Part shown: positions 1 through 5,919 of the stretch, piece by piece
Layout: each line of letters begins with the position of its first letter
Numbering within the stretch: position 1 is the first letter of the stretch
Position numbers and translations under genes: made by a program
Origin: Alphaproteobacteria bacterium
GTDB lineage: Bacteria; Pseudomonadota; Alphaproteobacteria; Micavibrionales; UBA2020
Assembly (NCBI GenBank): GCA_020853455.1
Contig: JADYYV010000236.1
Coordinates: 1 to 10,671 of the forward strand
Length of the DNA: 10,671 nucleotides
Direction: 5' to 3'
Notes under the pieces: model-generated
The model's input: the letters and a program-made list of their open reading frames with translations, nothing else
Databases searched by the model: none
Told to the model about the DNA's origin: nothing

Positions 1-1
1 G

Positions 2-124
2 CCCGCGCCGATGGCGCGAGGACAGTTCATGCCTGAGCCGACCTACGCTGGCGCTCCGGTCGCCTCAGGCATGAACACCGGCGGAAACGTACCTATTGGG
101 GGTGGACTCCAAATTGGGGGTTGA
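2..124 (+). CDS. Possible 3' end of a Gly/Pro-rich protein (partial, cut by window start)
   Basis: The frame beginning at base 2 is open from the window edge to a TGA at 122-124. It reads about 40 residues rich in Gly, Pro, Ala and Met, ending in GGNVPIGGGLQIGG. The Gly-rich tail contains two IGG units, encoded by a 9-bp direct repeat (ATTGGGGGT at 95-103 and 113-121). The tail converges on, and overlaps by about 32 bases, the end of the minus-strand gene at 93-404. I do not recognise the protein. Forty codons open in one frame is weak evidence, and the stretch also holds a strong inverted repeat, so it may be non-coding instead. Confidence 0.3.
   Translation, partial: PAPMARGQFMPEPTYAGAPVASGMNTGGNVPIGGGLQIGG
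25..76. repeat. Near-perfect 19-bp inverted repeat with 14-nt loop
   Basis: Bases 25-43 (GTTCATGCCTGAGCCGACC) pair with 58-76 (GGTCGCCTCAGGCATGAAC) with a single mismatch (C38 against C63), leaving a loop at 44-57. A second, short hairpin, GCGCC-GAT-GGCGC, sits just upstream at 5-17. No T-run follows on either strand, so this is not a canonical intrinsic terminator. It could be a recombination or protein-binding site at the cassette boundary, a Rho-independent-like structure at converging gene ends, or a dispersed palindromic repeat. Confidence 0.6.
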
Positions 125-404
125 CCATCACCCGCATGACACGCAATAGATAGGATTTATTGATATTTTCTGCTTCCGCCAACTCGGATGCCGACTGATA
201 TTTTCCTATCGCGATCATTTTGTGCCAACGATACGCACGTCCCAGCGCCTTGAGCAGTTTTTCATCTTTGCGCACCTCTAAATCAAGGTTTCTTAAATCT
301 TGACCTTGCGGGCCGACCAATACTTTCTTCCCACCCCAGCGCCGCAAGTTGATTGGAATGCGCACAATGATTTTTTGATCTTCTGCGTGGTATTGCGGCT
401 TCAT
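93..404 (-). CDS. Small recombinase-associated protein, HTH-like, probably C-terminally truncated
   Basis: This 103-aa protein starts at an ATG overlapping the recombinase stop (ATGA at 401-404), so the two are probably translationally coupled. The central part (LLKALGRAYRWHKMI, then SASELAEAENINKSYLLRVMR) resembles the small proteins encoded just after serine recombinases in alphaproteobacterial cassettes, and has the look of a helix-turn-helix. From memory, relatives continue after the final SYxxRVxR helix with a segment like LLAPDIVEAILDGRQP plus a further tail. Here the sequence switches after RVMRVM to a short unrelated end (VNPQFGVHPQ). The break falls near 120-130, where the character of the DNA changes, so I infer a 3' truncation by rearrangement. 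Its role is unknown; an accessory or regulatory factor for the recombinase is a guess. Confidence 0.6.
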   Translation of the reverse strand: MKPQYHAEDQKIIVRIPINLRRWGGKKVLVGPQGQDLRNLDLEVRKDEKLLKALGRAYRWHKMIAIGKYQSASELAEAENINKSYLLRVMRVMVNPQFGVHPQ

Positions 405-1759
405 ACTTCAACTCCATTTTTGACTTTTTGTTCTATTTCCTGCTGTAATTGGGAGAGAATGTCTTCGATACCATTGGCGCGATATTCTATATCGATGCAA
501 TTACCATGCACCGCGACACGGTCGATCAATAAGTGTGTGATACGTTTCTGCTCGGCTGGCACAAGAAGGCTCCACAAAGACCCCATACGCTGCATCGTAC
601 TGTGCAATTCGTTTTCTGTGTAATTTGGGATATCAGCTTTTACTTTTTTCCAGACATCGACGATCACTTGCGGCTTAACAAAAATGCTTTGAATCTGGCC
701 TTTTACGACTTCTTCTATTTCACCAGCGGGGATACGATTAGCAGGGCAAAGTTCGCAAGATTGTCTGCGATAGGAATTTGCCGAATAATAATGGTAATTC
801 TTCTTGCCCTTTTTTGTATGGGTGGGGGACATTGCGCCACCACAGCCACCACAAACCAAAATGCCTTTCAGCAGGGCTTTTGATTTGGCCTGGAAAGTCC
901 GTTTACGCTTTCCTTTGCTGTTCTCGGCAAAGATTGCTTGAGCTGCATCAAACTGCGCCTGCGTGATAATCGGCTGATGCTGGCCTGGATAATATTTGCC
1001 TTTATGATGGACTTCACCGAGAAAGAGACGGTTCTGCAAAAATGTGCGCAGGGGGTTTTCAGTGAAGGGTTTGCCGCCCACTGGCTTCCCTGTACGGCTG
1101 ATATAATGCTTGGTGCGATGACCTGCTTTATTCAATTCCTGCGCAAGCAAGGCGATAGACCCCAGCGCCGCAAAACGGTCAAAAATAATATTGACCAGTT
1201 CGACTTCCTTCGGATTGGTGATGAGTTTGCGATCTACGACATCATATCCCAGCGGTGGCGGGCCGCCCATCCACATACCTTTCATTTTGGATGAGGCGAA
1301 TTTGTCGCGGATGCGCTCGCCGGTGACCTCGCGCTCAAACTGCGCAAAGCTAAGCAGGATGTTGAGCGTCAATCTCCCCATCGAATCCTTGGTATTAAAG
1401 TGCTGGGTCACGGACACAAAACACACGCCGTGTTTGTCCAGAATTTCCACCAGCTTGGCAAAATCCATCAAAGAGCGTGAGAGACGGTCGACTTTATAAA
1501 CAACCACAATATCAATGCGGCCAGCTTTGATATCCTCAATCAACCGCTTGAGCGCGGGGCGTTCCATGTTCCCACCCGAAAACCCGCCATCATCATACAG
1601 ATCTGGTATCACCCGCCAGCCTTCACCGCGCATGGCTTCAACATATTTTTCACCTGCCTCACGCTGGGCATCCAGCGTGTTGTAATCCATGTCGAGGCCT
1701 TCGTCGGTTGATTTGCGGGTGTAGATCGCACAGCGCAGGATTTTCTTTTCCTCCATCAT
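401..1759 (-). CDS. Large serine recombinase (resolvase/invertase family site-specific recombinase)
   Basis: This 452-aa protein has the three-part layout of large serine recombinases, which cut and rejoin DNA at attachment sites through a phosphoserine intermediate. The N-terminal resolvase domain spans roughly residues 8-155. Its nucleophile is Ser17 in YTRKS, with Arg15 nearby, and the conserved arginines lie in the VDRLSRSL segment (Arg92, Arg95). The recombinase domain follows at about 165-280. A zinc-ribbon is marked by Cys303, Cys306, Cys335 and Cys338 (CGGC...CELC), then a C-terminal helical tail. The start codon overlaps the DUF2924 stop (ATGA, 1756-1759) and the stop overlaps the next start. 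No catalytic residue appears to be missing, so it is probably functional. The tail matches the chromosomal cassette type found with DUF2924 proteins rather than a classical phage integrase, which I infer from recalled family context. Confidence 0.93.
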   Translation of the reverse strand: MMEEKKILRCAIYTRKSTDEGLDMDYNTLDAQREAGEKYVEAMRGEGWRVIPDLYDDGGFSGGNMERPALKRLIEDIKAGRIDIVVVYKVDRLSRSLMDFAKLVEILDKHGVCFVSVTQHFNTKDSMGRLTLNILLSFAQFEREVTGERIRDKFASSKMKGMWMGGPPPLGYDVVDRKLITNPKEVELVNIIFDRFAALGSIALLAQELNKAGHRTKHYISRTGKPVGGKPFTENPLRTFLQNRLFLGEVHHKGKYYPGQHQPIITQAQFDAAQAIFAENSKGKRKRTFQAKSKALLKGILVCGGCGGAMSPTHTKKGKKNYHYYSANSYRRQSCELCPANRIPAGEIEEVVKGQIQSIFVKPQVIVDVWKKVKADIPNYTENELHSTMQRMGSLWSLLVPAEQKRITHLLIDRVAVHGNCIDIEYRANGIEDILSQLQQEIEQKVKNGVEV

Positions 1760-2229
1760 GCCTGGGCCTTTCTGGCGCGATGATAGGGTCGCTTTTCCTT
1801 ATCCTCTTTATTGCCCAGGCCAAAGAATGCATTGCCGTTCCAGCGCGTGCCTGTAATCGCAAATGCAACACCAGAAAGGCTTTTGTATTTCAGTCCCTGA
1901 TATTCATAGCCGTCAGCCAGTACATATACATGATGTTCAACGCCTTTGACCTCTCGCACCAATCGTGTTCCTACCGCCAGGCGACCAACGTCACTACGAC
2001 GCTGCTGGACTGTTTTGCCTTCGGCCAGCGCTTCCAGACGATCAATCGTTGATTTGGTCAATCCGCCATAAGTCAGCTCCTGCATCCGATAGATGATCTG
2101 ATTGATCAGGTAGGTGCGATTGTTGCGCGACTGGGGAGGCACATCAAAATGCTGGTTCCAGACCTGGAGCAGCTCTTTGGTCTCCATCGCTTCCAGCGAT
2201 GCATACTCTTTTAATATGTCTATTTTCAT
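1756..2229 (-). CDS. DUF2924 family protein
   Basis: This is a 157-aa protein with the hallmarks of DUF2924, a family of unknown biochemical role that usually sits immediately upstream of serine recombinases in Alphaproteobacteria. Recognisable features are the N-terminal LQVWNQHF segment, RNNRTYLINQIIYRMQELTYGG, and the C-terminal block GTRLVREVKGVEHHVYVLADGYEY...YKSLSGVAFAITGTRWNGNAFFGL. The reading frame extends 17 codons further upstream, but I chose ATG at 2227-2229. It has a purine-rich ribosome-binding stretch (GGAGAAAGGGG) just upstream, and it overlaps the stop of the preceding small gene as ATGA, the same junction used by the next two genes. The lysine-rich C-terminus also ends in an ATGA overlap with the recombinase. 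A role in DNA binding or in directing the recombinase is inference from this linkage. Confidence 0.88.
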   Translation of the reverse strand: MKIDILKEYASLEAMETKELLQVWNQHFDVPPQSRNNRTYLINQIIYRMQELTYGGLTKSTIDRLEALAEGKTVQQRRSDVGRLAVGTRLVREVKGVEHHVYVLADGYEYQGLKYKSLSGVAFAITGTRWNGNAFFGLGNKEDKEKRPYHRARKAQA

Positions 2230-2453
2230 TGTTTTGCCCCTTTCTCCGCTCTCACTCTCAAAGGTTTGCGGCTGGGACATGAATGCTTCGAAGTGGAGGG
2301 AAGTCCAGTCAAACTTCTCTCATTTTCCAAGCTATTTAATTGATTAAGCTGGTAAATCTGGTGACGGACAATTGTGCCTGCCAGAATCGTGATGATCTCG
2401 GCATAACGCTCTGAACCCGTCATGTCATCTGGATTGCGTACCGTGTAATCCAT
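2226..2453 (-). CDS. Small hypothetical protein, first gene of the recombinase cassette
   Basis: This 75-aa protein begins at an ATG preceded by a consensus Shine-Dalgarno sequence (AAGGAGG at 2463-2469, 9-nt spacing), the best ribosome site in the window. It ends in an ATGA overlap with the DUF2924 gene. The N-terminal half (MTGSERYAEIITILAGTIVRHQ) is a predicted helix. The C-terminal half is polar and basic (SLENERSLTGLP...SRKPLRVRAEKGAKQ). This pattern, a short RxAEIxxILAxGxxR helix followed by a disordered basic tail, resembles the tiny proteins I recall preceding DUF2924 in similar cassettes. Its function is unknown. The ribosome site and the stop-start overlap make it much more likely to be real than its length alone suggests. 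Confidence 0.72.
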   Translation of the reverse strand: MDYTVRNPDDMTGSERYAEIITILAGTIVRHQIYQLNQLNSLENERSLTGLPSTSKHSCPSRKPLRVRAEKGAKQ

Positions 2454-2751
2454 AGAGAAGAACCTCCTTCAAATTTGTTCTTCTCCTCTGGTTTGCCGTC
2501 GCCCTTCAAAACGACGACGACGAAATAAAAAAAGTTCGAAACATTGTTCGAATGCATCATTTTATCTTTGCAAACCGTGTTTTTCGGAAGTTGTTCTAAA
2601 TCAAGGCTTTGCCATGACCACTAAATATGAGTTTAGTAGCCAGAGGCCGTGAGAGAATATGAGATTTGAGAGAGAATTGGGGCTGAATTTGCGCTCTAAA
2701 GGTACGCGAGGCTTTTGCAAAACCGCGCGGAGATTGGGCTTTTGCGCAAAG
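2454..2751. other. Non-coding stretch between the recombinase cassette and tRNA-Tyr
   Basis: I see no convincing gene in these roughly 300 bases. The half nearest the cassette is AT-rich, with a run of seven A's after a GACGACGACGA repeat. It must hold the cassette promoter, though no clear -35/-10 pair stands out on the minus strand. It contains the ribosome site of the first cassette gene (2463-2469), an 8-bp palindrome CAAATTTG at 2470-2477, and the paired TTCGAA sites listed separately. The half nearest the tRNA (about 2590-2750) shows only weak features, such as two GCTTTTGC copies at 2711-2718 and 2739-2746. One end of the acquired cassette probably lies somewhere in here. Confidence 0.5.
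2534..2552. promoter_or_regulatory. Paired GTTCGAA sites, candidate operator upstream of the recombinase cassette
   Basis: GTTCGAA occurs at 2534-2540 and again at 2546-2552. TTCGAA is itself a palindrome, so the pair reads the same way on both strands, with centres 12 bp apart (about one helical turn). It lies about 80 bases upstream of the first cassette start codon, in AT-rich DNA, a sensible place for a repressor site. No regulator can be named from the sequence. Confidence 0.35.
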
Positions 2752-2776
2752 AAAAACCCGCCAAGCGGGGCGGGTT
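2752..2776 (-). terminator. Rho-independent terminator of tRNA-Tyr
   Basis: On the minus strand an 8-bp GC-rich stem (AACCCGCC paired with GGCGGGTT; plus-strand arms 2755-2762 and 2769-2776) has a 6-nt loop and is followed by a T-run (GGTTTTTC). It begins about 11 bases beyond the encoded CCA end of tRNA-Tyr, so it fits as that gene's intrinsic terminator. On the plus strand the following bases are not T-rich enough to act the other way. Confidence 0.8.
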
Positions 2777-2786
2777 GTTAAATAAA

Positions 2787-2872
2787 TGGTGGAGGGGGAA
2801 GGATTTGAACCTTCGAACTCGTAAGAGGGCAGATTTACAGTCTGCTGCCATTGACCACTCGGCCACCCCTCC
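2787..2872 (-). tRNA. tRNA-Tyr (anticodon GTA)
   Basis: The minus strand reads a complete class II tRNA of 86 nt including an encoded CCA end. The acceptor arms are GGAGGGG and CCCCTCC with discriminator A. The anticodon loop CTGTAAA carries GTA (complement at 2836-2838). A long variable arm follows, and the T-arm contains GGTTCAAATCC. The length, variable arm and anticodon identify tyrosine. It is transcribed away from rlmB. A TATACT -10-like hexamer on the minus strand (2914-2919) is a plausible promoter element, but no good -35 accompanies it. The gene is intact, with no sign that the neighbouring cassette used it as an attachment site. Confidence 0.97.
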
Positions 2873-2954
2873 ACATCGGTATTTTCTTTTATCCTTCCGG
2901 AAATACGGCAAGTAGTATAGGTTACTGCCAGAAATCAACGAAAGAAGTAGCTTT

Positions 2955-4511
2955 ATGTCACAGAACGATAACAAATTCCAGTCAAAAGGCAAAAAATTTG
3001 GCGGCGGCGGCAAAGGCCCCCGCAAGCCCGGTGCAGGCGGTTTTGGCAAGAAGTTTGAAGGGGATAGAGGCGCTTCCCGTGGCGGCGGCAAGCCTTACGT
3101 GAAACGCGATGGCGCCGGCGGCGGCTTTGGCGGCCGCGATGGCAAGCCCCGTTTCGACTCCCGTGATTCTGGCGGCGGCAAGCCCCCCTATAAGAAGCGC
3201 GAATGGTCGAATGACCGCCCCGCAGGCGACCGCCCGGCGCGTTCCTTTGGCGACCGTCCCGAACGCTCGGGTGGTGATCGCCCTTATAAAAAGCCGTTCC
3301 GTGAACGCTCGGAGGGCGGCAGCGACCGTCCCGCCCGTTCGTTTGACCGCCCGCGCGGCGACCGTCCCGAACGCTCGTTCGGCGACCGCCCCGAACGCTC
3401 GGGTGGTGATCGTCCCTTTAAAAAGCCTTTCCGCGAGCGCACGGAAGGCGGCAGCGACCGTCCCTACCAGAAACGCGAATGGTCGGGCGACAAGCCCCGT
3501 GGCGACCGTCCCGCACGCTCGTTCGACCGCCCGCGTGGCGACCGCCCTGATCGCGGCGGAGATTTTGATCGCCGCAGCGGCGGCGGTGATTTGGATCGCC
3601 GCAGCGGCGGCGGCAAATCCTTCGGCCATCGCAAGACGGGCCGCGATTTCGACAAGCGCCCCACGCGTTCGCGCGATTTCCAGCTGGATGAAGACGCGGT
3701 TGCGGCGATCGAGCCCTTGCGCGCTTCCGCCGAAACGGTCGGCCGCCTGAAATCGGACCGCCCCGGTTACGGATCCCCCTCTTCCGCGTTCCTGTACGGC
3801 GTGCATGCCGTGACGGCCGCGCTGCGCAACCCGAAACGCCTGCACCAGCGCCTGATGGTCACGACGAATGGTTTCGAATCCATCCGCGAAGCTTATGAAC
3901 AGATGCAGTCGGAAGGCGAAAAACTGCCGCAGCCGATTTATGTCGAAGGCGTCGATATCGAACGCCTGCTGCCGCGCGACGCGGTGCATCAGGGCCTGTT
4001 GCTGGATGCGCAGCCGCTGGAGGAACCCGATCTTGCGGATTTCCTGCTGACCGCGCCCGACAACGCCAAGATCGTGATGCTGGACCAGGTGACTGATCCG
4101 CATAACGTCGGCGCGATCCTGCGCTCCGCTTCGGCATTTGGCGCCATCGGCGTCATCGTGCAGAAACTGCATGCGCCCGACATCACCGGCACGCTGGCGA
4201 AAACAGCCTCCGGCGCGGTCGAGCATGTGCCCGTCTTGCGCGAAGTAAACCTGAGCCGCGCGCTGGAACAGCTGAACAACGCCGGCTTCTTCTGCATCGG
4301 CCTTGCCGAGGAAGGCGAAGAAACCATCGCGGAACTCGAAACCAAGGGCAAAGTCTGCCTGGTGATGGGTGCGGAGGGCGACGGCCTGCGCCGCCTTGTC
4401 GCTGAAAACTGCGATGTGCTGGCAAAACTGCCGACCTCGGGCCCGATTTCGAGCCTGAACGTGTCGAACGCGGCCGCGGTCGCGCTGTACGAACTCATCC
4501 GCGCTTCCTGA
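2955..4511 (+). CDS. rlmB: 23S rRNA (guanosine-2'-O-)-methyltransferase RlmB, with a long Arg/Gly-rich N-terminal extension
   Basis: This 518-aa protein has a C-terminal SpoU/TrmH (SPOUT) methyltransferase. A substrate-binding domain spans about residues 277-355 (FLYGVHAVTAALRNP...HQGLLLDAQPL), and the knotted catalytic domain spans about 370-517. All three family motifs are visible: motif 1 around DPHNVGAILRSA (381-392, with the conserved Asn384 and Arg390), motif 2 LVMGAEGDGLRRL (469-481), and motif 3 PISSLNVSNAAAVALYE (497-513). RlmB uses SAM to 2'-O-methylate a guanosine in the peptidyl-transferase region of 23S rRNA (G2251 in E. coli). Usual length is about 240-280 aa. Here some 240 low-complexity residues rich in Gly, Arg, Asp, Pro and Lys precede it, with internal repeats, probably disordered and RNA-binding. 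Family members in Alphaproteobacteria can carry shorter extensions of this sort. A generic TrmH-family tRNA/rRNA methyltransferase is the alternative name. The start at 2955 has only a weak ribosome site, and the true start could be internal. Confidence 0.9.
   Translation: MSQNDNKFQSKGKKFGGGGKGPRKPGAGGFGKKFEGDRGASRGGGKPYVKRDGAGGGFGGRDGKPRFDSRDSGGGKPPYKKREWSNDRPAGDRPARSFGDRPERSGGDRPYKKPFRERSEGGSDRPARSFDRPRGDRPERSFGDRPERSGGDRPFKKPFRERTEGGSDRPYQKREWSGDKPRGDRPARSFDRPRGDRPDRGGDFDRRSGGGDLDRRSGGGKSFGHRKTGRDFDKRPTRSRDFQLDEDAVAAIEPLRASAETVGRLKSDRPGYGSPSSAFLYGVHAVTAALRNPKRLHQRLMVTTNGFESIREAYEQMQSEGEKLPQPIYVEGVDIERLLPRDAVHQGLLLDAQPLEEPDLADFLLTAPDNAKIVMLDQVTDPHNVGAILRSASAFGAIGVIVQKLHAPDITGTLAKTASGAVEHVPVLREVNLSRALEQLNNAGFFCIGLAEEGEETIAELETKGKVCLVMGAEGDGLRRLVAENCDVLAKLPTSGPISSLNVSNAAAVALYELIRAS
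3249..3464 (+). repeat. In-gene imperfect repeat (44-codon period) in the rlmB N-terminal extension
   Basis: Residues 99-126 of RlmB (bases 3249-3332) recur at residues 143-170 (3381-3464). They differ at two positions only: Tyr111 is Phe155, and Ser119 is Thr163. Core units are GDRPERSGGDRP and KKPFRER. Related units flank the pair: DRPARSFDRPRGDRP occurs at residues 124-138 and again at 184-198, and a 9-residue D-F/L-DRRSGGG unit is repeated at about 203-220. The pattern points to expansion by unequal exchange or slippage, with selection keeping the Arg/Asp/Gly composition. Confidence 0.75.
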
Positions 4512-4544
4512 ATTCAGGGTTGAGGATGCCGCCCTTCACCTGCC

Positions 4545-4559
4545 CCGCCCGGCGGGCGG
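4545..4559. other. Short GC hairpin downstream of rlmB
   Basis: CCGCCC (4545-4550) and GGGCGG (4554-4559) can form a 6-bp stem with a 3-nt loop, about 35 bases after the rlmB stop. No T-run follows, so it is not a standard intrinsic terminator, though it may pause polymerase or protect the mRNA end. Just beyond it TGCCTAAAA is directly repeated at 4570-4578 and 4581-4589, with an 11-bp period. Confidence 0.35.
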
Positions 4560-4681
4560 AGATGCACGATGCCTAAAAACTGCCTAAAATACCGTTGAAA
4601 TACCACGCTTAATTAGGCCGTCCTTCACGATTCTTTGATAAATTGGAATCACGTGAATGTTTTTCCCCACAGGTAGAAAAC

Positions 4682-5176
4682 ATGCCAGGCGACACAGCGC
4701 ACAGACCGCTGCTGAAAATTCTGACGAGCGCCGAAGTGATGCTGCCCTTCGCGACCAGTCTTGCGGTTGCGGCGCCGTGCAGCTTTCTGTCGATGACGCT
4801 GATGCACAAATATTCGTCATTCCCGCAGCCGGTCGTGTGGGTGACGGGGGTGCTGGCGCTGGCGGCGGCGAACCTTGCGCTGGCCTGCGTATTCGACCGC
4901 GACCGGCAGCAACTGGGGCTGTTCACGATGGCGGGGATGCTGGCGATGGTCGGCATCGTCATCCTGTATATTTTCTCGCAGAGCGTGAACCGCTACATGG
5001 CGCCCGTCGGCTATGACTGGACGCTGCCCTTTGTGGTGGCGGGGCTGGGGATTTGCTATTGCGGCGTGTTCTTTGAAAAATCGCTGTTCCTGAAGGCTTA
5101 TCTGGCGGTCAACGGGCTTGCACTTACTGTTATGTGGTGCCTTGCCTCGGCCGACAAGCTGGCGCTGCCTTTTTAG
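4682..5176 (+). CDS. Five-helix integral membrane protein of unknown function
   Basis: This 164-aa hydrophobic protein has no family I recognise. Likely membrane segments lie at about residues 19-41, 51-71, 80-98, 113-131 and 137-155, with a short polar N-terminus and charged loops (DRDRQQ at 72-77, SVNRY at 101-105, FFEKS at 130-134). It has no obvious catalytic motif. Four cysteines fall in or near the membrane helices (residues 33, 69, 125, 127) and a fifth at 153. The frame is open back to a TTG at 4643. I prefer the ATG at 4682, because the 13 extra residues are polar and TTG lacks a ribosome site; AGG at 4671-4673 gives only weak support for the ATG. The gene stands alone, converging on the paralogue operon with a gap of 20 bases. 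It may be an inner-membrane or small transporter-like protein, but that is only composition. Confidence 0.7.
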   Translation: MPGDTAHRPLLKILTSAEVMLPFATSLAVAAPCSFLSMTLMHKYSSFPQPVVWVTGVLALAAANLALACVFDRDRQQLGLFTMAGMLAMVGIVILYIFSQSVNRYMAPVGYDWTLPFVVAGLGICYCGVFFEKSLFLKAYLAVNGLALTVMWCLASADKLALPF

Positions 5177-5183
5177 GGCATAT

Positions 5184-5196
5184 GCGCGTTGCGCGC
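5184..5196. terminator. Candidate bidirectional hairpin between converging genes
   Basis: GCGCG-TTG-CGCGC forms a 5-bp stem that fills the 20-base gap between the plus-strand stop at 5176 and the minus-strand stop beginning at 5197. The position suits a shared transcription end point, but the stem is short and neither side has a T-run, so support is modest. Confidence 0.3.
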
Positions 5197-5919
5197 TTAA
5201 GGTACCGGCGTCATGCCGCGCGGACGCGGGAAGCGGTTCATGTTTTCGACGCGGTCAAGCTTGAGCATTTCCGCATAATCCATTTTTACGGCATCGGGCG
5301 GCACGCAGACAGGCGTATCCGTGCCCTTGATATTCGGCACGCGCAAATACCAGTCGCCGTCGAGCCTGATATGGTCGATCGGGTCGCCGCCGCGTATAGG
5401 GCTGTTCGATGCGAACATGAAGGTATAATAGTCGCGCAGCACGCCCGCTTCCTGCCCCGGCACGCGCGCCGCGTCCTCCATGGACGAATACCGCACGAAG
5501 GATCCGCTATAGCGTCCGGCGGGCAGGCTGCGCTCCGGCATATCGGGAATGCCCAGCGCGTTTTCGATGCGCTGCATTTGCCCCGCGCGCGTCATCAGGC
5601 CTGCCACGGCCGCGATAGTGAAATGGTCGGGCGATCCTGCGGGCGGCTGGGCAAAGATGGCATCCACCCGCGTTTCGTCATAGTTCATCTGCTTGCGGAC
5701 TTCCCAGCCCTCCGGCACTTTTGATTCATCGTGATAGAGGAATTCACCGATCGTATATTTCCCGGGGTCGTCGCGCATACTGCCCCAGACATCGGAGGCG
5801 TTAAAACGCTGCACCAGCGATTTGCGCAGCGCTTTCAGTTCGGCGCGCGCCTCGTTCACCGTTTCGACGGCAAGCAGCGACAGCCCTTCGGCGCGGAAGT
5901 ATGTGTATTCAGCGGTCAT
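5197..5919 (-). CDS. Hypothetical protein, paralogue of the adjacent upstream gene
   Basis: This 240-aa soluble protein belongs to a family I cannot name. It matches the neighbour at 5920-6636 over its whole length: N-terminal MTAxYxYFRAEGxSL, xxEARxE, QRxxAS, GxYTIxE, PEGW, then GSxDHFxI, xFVRYxx, and a C-terminal block WYLRVPNxxGTxxP...PPDAVxxxYxEMLKxDxxE. There is no signal peptide or membrane segment. The conserved acidic and aromatic positions might mark a binding fold, but I see no known catalytic signature. The start is an ATG touching the upstream TAA (TAA|ATG, no spacer), so translation is probably coupled. A weak GGGA lies before it. It is the last gene of a probable three-gene minus-strand operon and ends 20 bases from the converging membrane-protein gene. 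Confidence 0.72.
   Translation of the reverse strand: MTAEYTYFRAEGLSLLAVETVNEARAELKALRKSLVQRFNASDVWGSMRDDPGKYTIGEFLYHDESKVPEGWEVRKQMNYDETRVDAIFAQPPAGSPDHFTIAAVAGLMTRAGQMQRIENALGIPDMPERSLPAGRYSGSFVRYSSMEDAARVPGQEAGVLRDYYTFMFASNSPIRGGDPIDHIRLDGDWYLRVPNIKGTDTPVCVPPDAVKMDYAEMLKLDRVENMNRFPRPRGMTPVP

Noticed and set aside
2534..2549. LexA (SOS) box of the GTTC-N7-GTTC type
   Set aside because: The two GTTC half-sites are separated by eight bases, not seven, so it does not fit the known alphaproteobacterial motif; kept only as a generic operator candidate.
2596..3091. Minus-strand open frames across the tRNA region (92 and 131 codons) and a plus-strand one at 2715-2915
   Set aside because: They read through tRNA-Tyr and its terminator; the apparent peptides are translations of tRNA sequence on one or other strand.
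2982..4226. Long minus-strand open frame of 414 codons opposite rlmB
   Set aside because: It is a shadow in high-GC repetitive DNA with Ala/Arg-rich composition; the plus strand encodes all RlmB motifs.
4643..4681. TTG start extending the membrane protein by 13 residues
   Set aside because: No ribosome site precedes it and the extra residues are polar with no family support; the ATG at 4682 is preferred.
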